Positions 1 to 5,712 of a DNA stretch of 6,758 nucleotides are shown piece after piece. The translations under genes and the position numbers were made by a program. The notes under the pieces were generated by a model that was not told where the DNA came from, ran no database searches, and saw only the letters and a list, made by a program, of their open reading frames with translations. The DNA is from CAMCFD01 sp965661355 (GTDB taxonomy: Bacteria; Pseudomonadota; Alphaproteobacteria; Rickettsiales; UBA1997), in the NCBI GenBank assembly GCA_965661355.1, contig CBFIDI010000062.1, positions 1 to 6,758 on the forward strand, in the 5' to 3' direction. Numbering within the stretch: the first letter of the stretch is position 1; each line of letters begins with the position of its first letter.

Positions 1-219
1 CTGAAGAATTGTGTTATGATCAAAATTTCTGTCGATCCAGTCGCCCAAAACCTCTTTTATAACGCCAAAATCTATTATTCTTCCTAATTTATCCAGTTCA
101 TCAGCGCAAAAACTTGCCTCTAGCACATAGCGATGGCCATGAAGCATTTTGCATTTACTTTCGTGATTTTTAATTCTGTGAGCGGCGTCGAATTCTATTT
201 TTCTGGTGCAAATAATCAT
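1..219 (-). CDS. queD: 6-carboxy-5,6,7,8-tetrahydropterin synthase (QueD/PTPS family), N-terminal part, runs off left edge
   Basis: Translating the minus strand from the ATG at 219-217 gives 73 residues with no stop before the window edge. QueD converts 7,8-dihydroneopterin triphosphate to 6-carboxytetrahydropterin, the first committed step toward preQ0 and queuosine in tRNA, in the cytosol. Seen directly: the FDAAH motif with His14, then CKMLHGH with Cys23, His27 and His29. These match the three zinc-binding histidines and the catalytic cysteine (CxxxHGH) of the family. Asp67-His68 in FDHN matches the Asp-His pair of the catalytic triad. The conserved IIDF segment lies at about 48-51. E. coli QueD is about 120 residues, so roughly 45-50 residues lie beyond position 1. 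CxxxHGH spacing favours QueD over eukaryotic-type sepiapterin-forming PTPS, but the missing C-terminus leaves the exact subfamily slightly open. There is no clear Shine-Dalgarno. It is divergent from hisI. Confidence 0.9.
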   Translation of the reverse strand, partial: MIICTRKIEFDAAHRIKNHESKCKMLHGHRYVLEASFCADELDKLGRIIDFGVIKEVLGDWIDRNFDHNTILQ

Positions 220-306
220 TTTAATTTAAAAATTACCTGTTATGATTTATTTTGCCTTTTTAAGCCCATTTCTAGACATTTTATAACTTAAAACTAGATA
301 TTTATC
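220..306. promoter_or_regulatory. Divergent intergenic region between queD and hisI, presumed to carry both promoters
   Basis: These 87 bases separate the starts of queD (minus) and hisI (plus), so promoters for both should lie here. I find only weak candidates. On the plus strand a TATAAC box at 282-287 has no good -35 at 16-18 bases; the TTGCCT at 252-257 is 24 bases away. Neither start has an obvious Shine-Dalgarno. I looked for a preQ1-type riboswitch before queD and saw no convincing aptamer. Confidence 0.3.
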
Positions 307-630
307 ATGAAATTTAACATAAAGCAACTAAAATTTAACGAAAAAGGCCTTATCGCTGCTATTGCACAAGATTATAAAACCAACGAAGTTTTAATGCAAG
401 CTTGGATGAATGAAGAATCTATTTGCAAAAGTCTTGAAAGCGGATTAGCGACTTATTTTTCGAGGTCGCGACAAAAAATTTGGCAAAAAGGTGAAAGCTC
501 GGGAAATATTCAAGAAATTGTTGAAATTATAGCCGATTGTGATTATGACTGCTTACTCTTAAAGGTTAAGCAATCTGGTCCGGCATGTCATACGGGGGCA
601 AAAAATTGCTTTTTTAATAAAATGAACTAA
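307..630 (+). CDS. hisI: Phosphoribosyl-AMP cyclohydrolase (HisI)
   Basis: This 107-residue cytosolic enzyme opens the purine ring of phosphoribosyl-AMP to give ProFAR, the third step of histidine synthesis. The protein is collinear with HisI along its whole length: GLIAAIAQD at about 14-22, VLMQAWMN at 28-35, YFSRSR at 50-55 and WQKGESSG at 59-66. The metal sites are intact. DCDYD at 77-81 gives Asp77, Asp79 and Asp81 for magnesium and Cys78 for zinc, and Cys94 (in GPACHTG) and Cys101 complete the zinc site. It is the monofunctional form without a fused HisE (phosphoribosyl-ATP pyrophosphatase) domain, as is usual in alphaproteobacteria. The ATG at 307 gives a normal family N-terminus, although no strong Shine-Dalgarno precedes it. 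No other his gene is in the window, so it is not part of a visible his operon. It ends 17 bases from truA in convergent orientation. Confidence 0.96.
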   Translation: MKFNIKQLKFNEKGLIAAIAQDYKTNEVLMQAWMNEESICKSLESGLATYFSRSRQKIWQKGESSGNIQEIVEIIADCDYDCLLLKVKQSGPACHTGAKNCFFNKMN

Positions 631-646
631 ATTCTGCAAAGCAATT
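604..646 (-). terminator. Possible weak intrinsic terminator of the addB-truA unit
   Basis: AATTGCTTT at 604-612 and AAAGCAATT at 638-646 form a perfect 9-bp inverted repeat around a 25-base loop. Read on the minus strand, the second arm is followed by TTTT (positions 603-600), which gives a six-T tract with the end of the stem. That is where a terminator for addB-truA would be expected, just past the truA stop. The stem has only two G-C pairs and a long loop, so it would be unstable. One arm lies in the last codons of hisI. On the plus strand no T-run follows. Confidence 0.25.
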
Positions 647-647
647 A

Positions 648-1388
648 TCAATAATCGGCGCCTAAAAAATAAAGCCCGCATGCAGGGGCGTTAGGACCAG
701 AACAGACTCTGTTTTTCGCTTTTAAAATCTTGTCAATATTTTGTGGCGTTATTTTTTCTTGACCAACCAAAACCAAAGTTCCAATAATATTTCTTACCAT
801 ATGATGCAAAAATGATTTTGCACTAATGTCTACTTTTATCATTTCGTTATCTTGTGATAAATTTATTTTACTTAACGACCTTACCGCATGGCCAGCTTGA
901 CATTTAGCATCGCGAAAAGAAGAAAAATCATGTTGGCCAATTAAATAATTTGCACCTTCTTGCATTTTAGCAATATTTAACTTTGTCGGCATATGAAAAA
1001 CGCGATTTTTATTTATTGCTGGTGGTGCGCGGCGATTCAAAATTAAATATTGATAATGGCGCTGTTTTGCACTATATCTACTATGAAAAGATGAGTTTTC
1101 AAAATGACATGATAAAATAGAAATTTGCTCTTCTGATAAAAAATAATTTAAACCCATTAAAATTCTAAATGGCTGGAATTGTTTTTTTAAATCAAAATCA
1201 GCAACTTGACCCAAGGCGTGAACGCCAGAGTCGGTTCTTCCACAGCAATTAATCTTTACTTTTTCAGTGGTTAATTTAAAAATTGCATTTTGCAAAATAT
1301 CTTCAATTGCCTTCAATGGTCGATCAACTTGCTTTTGCCAGCCCAGATAATTTGTACCATCATATTCAATTATAATTTTATATTTCAT
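648..1388 (-). CDS. truA: tRNA pseudouridine(38-40) synthase TruA
   Basis: This 246-residue enzyme isomerises uridine to pseudouridine at positions 38, 39 and 40 in the anticodon arm of many tRNAs. It is a cytosolic stand-alone pseudouridine synthase. Seen directly: the N-terminal YDGTNYLGWQ motif at about 9-18 and the catalytic-loop motif GRTDSGVHA at 50-58 with Asp53 as nucleophile, followed by GQVADF. C-terminal family motifs include FHSRYSAKQRHYQY in the middle and FLHHMVRNIIG near residue 200. Length is close to the family norm (E. coli about 270), with no truncation. The ATG at 1388 overlaps the addB stop (ATGA, four bases), and the only Shine-Dalgarno-like sequence is weak and distant. 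Translation is therefore probably coupled to addB. The gene is the last of a two-gene unit and converges on hisI. Confidence 0.96.
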   Translation of the reverse strand: MKYKIIIEYDGTNYLGWQKQVDRPLKAIEDILQNAIFKLTTEKVKINCCGRTDSGVHALGQVADFDLKKQFQPFRILMGLNYFLSEEQISILSCHFENSSFHSRYSAKQRHYQYLILNRRAPPAINKNRVFHMPTKLNIAKMQEGANYLIGQHDFSSFRDAKCQAGHAVRSLSKINLSQDNEMIKVDISAKSFLHHMVRNIIGTLVLVGQEKITPQNIDKILKAKNRVCSGPNAPACGLYFLGADY

Positions 1389-4234
1389 AAAATAATACGC
1401 TCTAGGTGCAAAAAGTCGTGCTTTTTACTTTGGTTTTTGGCTATTTTAAAAGTCGAATCTTCCTGTTTGTAATAAGAAATAATTTCACCAAGACCGTTTT
1501 TTGCCGCCTCAATAACTTCATTTGTTATATTATTTGCGCAAATTTTTTGTATTTTAGAGTCGCTAAATGAAGATAATTTCCAGTAATTTAAGGATATATT
1601 CTGATTATTTCTTATCAAATTAGCTAGATTTTGATCAAAAACTTCGCCAAAAACTATCAACAAAGCATAAAGGGCTAATTGCGGCTCTTTTGCACCTAGA
1701 ACATTCTTTTTTTCAGGAATGTGACCAGTTTTATAATCAAAAATATCGATTGCGTTATTTTTATCTATCGAAATTCTATCTATTTTTGCAATAATTTCGC
1801 TTTCAAAAATATTGACAACAGCTTTTATTTCTGTGAAGTTTTCTTGATAATCAAGCTTATCATTCTCTTTGGTAAAATCGTGCAAAATATTGATAAATCT
1901 GGGCCACCAAATATTTTTTGCATCTTCATCGGTAAAGTATAATCTAAAAATTTGAAATGCTTCTTTCTCAAATTCATCAAAATTTTTAGCTTTATTTTTA
2001 ACATATTCTTCTAAAGCTTTGTGTACAAAATTTCCAAATTCTCGATGACTTGCTTTATAATCTATTTTTTCTATTTTCTCTAATTTTAATATTTTTTTAG
2101 CGTAAACTTGATAAGGATCTGAAATTAATTTAACTATGTCCGAAACCGAAAAGCGCTTTAAATTGTCTTCTGGTTTAATTTTTGCAAATTCTGGATCTTG
2201 CTCCTGTAAAGTTTCGGATAAATTATATTTTAAATTATTTTTGCCTTTTGTAACATTTTCTTGATAATCAATTTTTTTTAACAATAATTTCAACCTAGAA
2301 ATAAAGCTGCTTTCAAGCGTTAAAGAATTTTCTTCTTGAAGCGAGCGACTAATAATTATTTTTCTTTGCGCAAAATAATTACATAAATCATAACAATTTT
2401 GACCATATTTTATATTTGAAAGATCAATTCCTAATTGCGCTTTTATTTTCTCGCCAATCCAGCCATGATCAGATATTTCAGGGAAGTTGCCGTGATTTAG
2501 AGATGTTAAAATCAATAAATCGAAATTTAAAAGTCGCGCCTCTATGGGCGACATTATTTGAATTAAACTTTTTGGACTAGATTTAACAAAATAACTCTGC
2601 TGTGAGAATATTTTTGTGAAAAAATCGGCAATTTCAACTTTTGTTAAATAGAAATTTTGATATTTTTCAAGCTCTGTAAAGACTGAATTGATTTCTTTTT
2701 TGGCCTGATCTAAATCTATTAATAGCTCAAAACTTGAATTTGATATTTCACAGATAAATCTTTTTATCTTTTCTAAGAAATCTTTAATTTCAATATCTTG
2801 TGATTTAAAATTTGTCGATTGAAATTTTTGATAAAATAAGTCGAAAAATTTAGATATTTCTTTGTTTTCAACAATATGAGATCTTTGTAAAATTCCGTTA
2901 AAATCATCACTTGAGCGCGATTTTCTTAATATTTTCTCTTCAAACTCTTCAATTATATTTATGTCAAAATCTTGCGCCGAGAAATAAGGATGCTTAAAAA
3001 TTGACAGTAAAATATACGAGTCATAACCATTTACTATTAGCTCAGTTATTAAAAAAAATAAATTTAAAAATTGCGAGTTTTTTATTTTTAAACTGCGAAA
3101 ATCTGAATAACCAACTTGCAAAGAATTTAATTCGCTTTTTAAAATTTGCGAAAATTTCTCTGAATTTACTATTATTCCTACTTTTTTATTGCTTTTTGCA
3201 TGTTTTATGGCCGATTTAATAATTGATTTTACTTCTAAAACTTCATTTCTAGACTCTATCAAAGTAAAGTTTTTTTGCAAATCTTGCCTTAAAAATTCAT
3301 TATCAAATTGTTTTTCGTACCATAAATAACTTTTATCACTAGAAATAGTTAGATATTTTGCAAATTCAAGCCTTCTTTCATCGCAATTTTTAAATTCAAA
3401 ATATTCAATATTTTCTACCGATAAATGATTATATTTTAAAAAATCCAGCATATCTGTAAGTAAATATTGCGCTTCTTTTTGATTTTTAGTAGCAAATTCT
3501 TTACTAAATCCAGAAATTATTAAATCTCCTTTTTCATCGTTAAACACAGATTCTATTAAAATCTTAATATATTCAACCGCGCTAGAAAGGCCTGCTATGA
3601 CAATATTTTTTTGTAAACCAAATTCTTTGATTAACTCTGCCAAAGCTAAAATTGTAAAATTTTGCAAAGAGCTACTTGAATATTTTAATTCTTTTATAGT
3701 TTTATTATGAATTGTAATATAGCAATTTTTGATAAATTCAATGCCAAATTGACGATGTTTTGACATATTAGAATCATCAATTTCGTAAATTCTTTCTATA
3801 TCCATTTTATATTTATCGGCGTCGTCAAATAATGATTTAAGAGAAGATGCAAGACTTATACTTTCAGAAAAAGTGATCTTTTTAAGATGGCTATAATTTT
3901 TTATTTCTTTGGCAATTAAAAATAAATATGCAATATCGCTTAAAAAACTTTTTTTCTCTATTTGCGCTATAATATCCAAAATTTTCGAATTTTGTTTAAG
4001 TAAATATTTAAATTCCTTAATCGAAATGTCAGAAACCGATATTATGTTTGGCGTGCTTCTGCTAATATTTTTTTCTTTAAAAATATTTCTGAGCTCTACA
4101 CAAGATCTTTTATTGGGTAAAATTATTGTTGCACAAGGTGATTCTTCTTGAAATTTCTCTGTAATAAATTTTGTTAGGGAATCTAAAAAAGAATAATTGC
4201 TTGGTACGTTGAAAATCTTTTTATTTTTTGACAA
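1385..4234 (-). CDS. addB: Double-strand break repair protein AddB (alphaproteobacterial type), helicase-like/nuclease subunit
   Basis: AddB is the partner of AddA in the AddAB helicase-nuclease, which processes broken DNA ends for RecA-dependent recombination. The 949-residue protein follows the alphaproteobacterial AddB plan. An N-terminal inactivated helicase-like part has ILPNKR at about 38-43 in place of a Walker A. A central block at about 557-655 contains SPIEARL and LTSLNHGNFPE. A C-terminal PD-(D/E)XK nuclease domain starts at about 696 with SVSDIVKLISDPYQ. Its residues appear intact: GNFVH with His738, Asp819 in KIDR, DYKTG with Asp833 and Lys835, and QLALY at 852-856. The C-terminal cysteine cluster of Bacillus AddB, which binds 4Fe-4S, is absent. 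The likely start is a TTG at 4234-4232. No in-frame ATG or GTG lies between it and the upstream stop at 4279-4277, and no Shine-Dalgarno is visible. Length is slightly below typical (about 1000). addA is not adjacent downstream; truA overlaps instead. Confidence 0.93.
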   Translation of the reverse strand: MSKNKKIFNVPSNYSFLDSLTKFITEKFQEESPCATIILPNKRSCVELRNIFKEKNISRSTPNIISVSDISIKEFKYLLKQNSKILDIIAQIEKKSFLSDIAYLFLIAKEIKNYSHLKKITFSESISLASSLKSLFDDADKYKMDIERIYEIDDSNMSKHRQFGIEFIKNCYITIHNKTIKELKYSSSSLQNFTILALAELIKEFGLQKNIVIAGLSSAVEYIKILIESVFNDEKGDLIISGFSKEFATKNQKEAQYLLTDMLDFLKYNHLSVENIEYFEFKNCDERRLEFAKYLTISSDKSYLWYEKQFDNEFLRQDLQKNFTLIESRNEVLEVKSIIKSAIKHAKSNKKVGIIVNSEKFSQILKSELNSLQVGYSDFRSLKIKNSQFLNLFFLITELIVNGYDSYILLSIFKHPYFSAQDFDINIIEEFEEKILRKSRSSDDFNGILQRSHIVENKEISKFFDLFYQKFQSTNFKSQDIEIKDFLEKIKRFICEISNSSFELLIDLDQAKKEINSVFTELEKYQNFYLTKVEIADFFTKIFSQQSYFVKSSPKSLIQIMSPIEARLLNFDLLILTSLNHGNFPEISDHGWIGEKIKAQLGIDLSNIKYGQNCYDLCNYFAQRKIIISRSLQEENSLTLESSFISRLKLLLKKIDYQENVTKGKNNLKYNLSETLQEQDPEFAKIKPEDNLKRFSVSDIVKLISDPYQVYAKKILKLEKIEKIDYKASHREFGNFVHKALEEYVKNKAKNFDEFEKEAFQIFRLYFTDEDAKNIWWPRFINILHDFTKENDKLDYQENFTEIKAVVNIFESEIIAKIDRISIDKNNAIDIFDYKTGHIPEKKNVLGAKEPQLALYALLIVFGEVFDQNLANLIRNNQNISLNYWKLSSFSDSKIQKICANNITNEVIEAAKNGLGEIISYYKQEDSTFKIAKNQSKKHDFLHLERIIL

Positions 4235-4248
4235 AGCTATAAAAATAT

Positions 4249-4276
4249 TTGTTATTTTTAAAAAGTTTATTATAAT
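4249..4276 (+). promoter_or_regulatory. Sigma70-like promoter for the dadA-like gene
   Basis: TTGTTA at 4249-4254 (four of six consensus positions) and a perfect TATAAT at 4271-4276 are separated by 16 bases. Transcription would start near 4283, about 50 bases before the dadA ATG. The -10 sits in an 8-base palindrome, ATTATAAT (4269-4276), so the same box could be read toward addB, although I see no good -35 for that direction. A second TATAAT at 4289-4294 has only a poor -35 (TTTATT). The region is very AT-rich, so matches by chance are likely. Confidence 0.45.
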
Positions 4277-4283
4277 CTATTTT

Positions 4284-4310
4284 AAGGATATAATAATGAA
4301 GCAAAAATAA
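4284..4310 (+). other. Shine-Dalgarno plus four-codon open frame in the dadA leader (possible leader minigene or former start)
   Basis: AAGGA at 4284-4288 lies seven bases before an ATG at 4296-4298, an ideal spacing and the best ribosome-binding site in the window. The frame reads Met-Lys-Gln-Lys and stops at TAA 4308-4310. This ATG is in the same frame as the dadA ATG at 4332, and the TAA is the only stop between them. It could be a translated minigene feeding re-initiation at 4332, an older start cut off by a stop, or chance. The protein family needs no extra N-terminal residues, so the downstream gene need not be broken. Confidence 0.3.
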
Positions 4311-4331
4311 CAAGATTTTAACTCAGTATTT

Positions 4332-5621
4332 ATGAAAATTGTTATTATGGGCGCGGGAGTCATAGGCGTTAGCAGCGCATATTTTCTTGCAAAAATGGGC
4401 CATAAAGTTACGGTAATTGAAAAAAACCCTATGCCCGCAATGGGATGTTCAGGTGCCAATGGTGGCCAGCTGAGCTTTTCTCATATAGAGCCCTTTTCAT
4501 CCAAATCATCTCTAAATATTCTACTTAAAGCCCTATTAAAACCAAATTCTTTTGTTAAAGTTGAAGATAAAATTACCAAACAAAATATTTCCTTACTTTT
4601 TAACTTACTGAGAAATTGCAGCGATGCAAAAGTTAAATTAATTTGCGAAAAGTTATTTATGTTAGGCCAAGAAAGCAAAGGCGCATTATCTTATATTATC
4701 AACGAAGAAAAAATTAATTTTGAACATTGCTCGAAAGGTATTTTGCATTTTTTTAGAAATACCAAACTATTTGAAAAAGCTATTAGACAGGCTGAGTTTC
4801 AAATTATGATGGGAGACAAAATTAAATTTTACGACAAAAACGAGACTGTAAATTTAGAGCCGACATTAGTTAAATTACATGACCAAAATATCCTTAGCGG
4901 CTCAATTCATCATCAAAATGACTCTAGTGGAAATGCCGAGATATTCACAAAAGAATTGGCAAAAATATGCCAAGAAAAATATGGCGTTAGCTTTTGCTAT
5001 AATACCAAAATCAGAAATATTCTAACTAATCGTAAAAAAATTACTGGCATTAACAGTTTTGACATGGTTCATGACGCTGATATTTATATTTACGCCATGG
5101 GATCTTATGGTAATAATTTATTGAGCGGAATTGGCCTTGACCCAAAAATAATTCCGGTTAAGGGTCATAGTCTTTCAATTCCAATTGAATCTGGCTTTTT
5201 TGCACCAAAATTATCATTAACCGACCCTGAAAATAAAATTGTCTACAGCAGACTAAACAAAACATTCAGAGCGGCAGGAACTATGGAAATAACAAGTAAC
5301 TTATTTTCGGATAACAAAAAATTAACCAGCTTTTTAGAAGCAAAAATTAAAGATACTTTTTCTGACTATGGCAATATTAATAATTATAAAAGCTGGACGG
5401 GGCTCAGGCCATACAGAACTAGATCGATCCCAATGATTGGCCAAGTCAAAAAATATCAAAACTTATTTATTAATTCGGGCCACGGACATTTAGGCTGGAG
5501 CTTTTCTTGTGGATCAGCAAAAATATTAAGCGAAATGATAAGCGCCAGAATGAATAAGAACTTCTCTTTTTTGCAAGAAGAAGTTGACTCTACTTTTAAA
5601 TATAAACCAATTTTGAAGTAA
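4332..5621 (+). CDS. dadA: D-amino acid dehydrogenase, DadA-like FAD-dependent oxidoreductase
   Basis: DadA oxidatively deaminates D-amino acids (classically D-alanine to pyruvate and ammonia) and passes electrons to the respiratory chain at the inner membrane. The 429-residue protein is collinear with E. coli DadA (432). Seen directly: the FAD-binding GAGVIG at 7-12 right after the first strand, the ribose-binding Glu30 at the end of VTVIE, SGANGGQLS at about 40-48, LLRNC in the first third, SSGNAEIFT before the middle, AMGSYG and VKGHSLSIPI in the second half, WTGLRPYR toward the end, and SGHGHLGW at about 382-389 in the C-terminal FAD motif. There is no signal peptide or clear membrane helix. 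The ATG at 4332 puts the Rossmann fold at residue 2 as in homologues, but it lacks its own Shine-Dalgarno. No alanine racemase gene is adjacent, unlike dadAX operons, so substrate is uncertain; another member of the DAO family is possible but less likely. Confidence 0.88.
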   Translation: MKIVIMGAGVIGVSSAYFLAKMGHKVTVIEKNPMPAMGCSGANGGQLSFSHIEPFSSKSSLNILLKALLKPNSFVKVEDKITKQNISLLFNLLRNCSDAKVKLICEKLFMLGQESKGALSYIINEEKINFEHCSKGILHFFRNTKLFEKAIRQAEFQIMMGDKIKFYDKNETVNLEPTLVKLHDQNILSGSIHHQNDSSGNAEIFTKELAKICQEKYGVSFCYNTKIRNILTNRKKITGINSFDMVHDADIYIYAMGSYGNNLLSGIGLDPKIIPVKGHSLSIPIESGFFAPKLSLTDPENKIVYSRLNKTFRAAGTMEITSNLFSDNKKLTSFLEAKIKDTFSDYGNINNYKSWTGLRPYRTRSIPMIGQVKKYQNLFINSGHGHLGWSFSCGSAKILSEMISARMNKNFSFLQEEVDSTFKYKPILK

Positions 5622-5712
5622 TTTTTAGTTCAAATATAACAAAGCAATTTTTAGCCTTCATGTTTTTATTTATAGCAGATTTTTTGCAAAATTAATTTAC
5701 CGAATCATAATA

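Noticed and set aside
220..306. preQ1 riboswitch upstream of queD
   Set aside because: No recognisable aptamer stem-loop with the A-rich tail, and no room for a clear expression platform before the ATG.
4277..4459. A 60-residue minus-strand frame across the dadA start
   Set aside because: It is antisense to the conserved FAD-binding region of dadA, whose codons explain its openness; the hydrophobic look is a by-product of the opposite strand.
637..5650. The 10-mer CAAAGCAATT occurs in both convergent intergenic regions (637-646 and 5640-5649)
   Set aside because: In a sequence this AT-rich, many 10-mer repeats are expected by chance across 6.7 kb; the flanks differ.
5620..5692. Direct repeat AATTTTTAG (5620-5628 and 5646-5654) and the palindrome TTTTGCAAAA (5682-5691) between dadA and fadB
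   Set aside because: Low-complexity AT-rich matches; the palindrome has no loop and does not form a plausible terminator.
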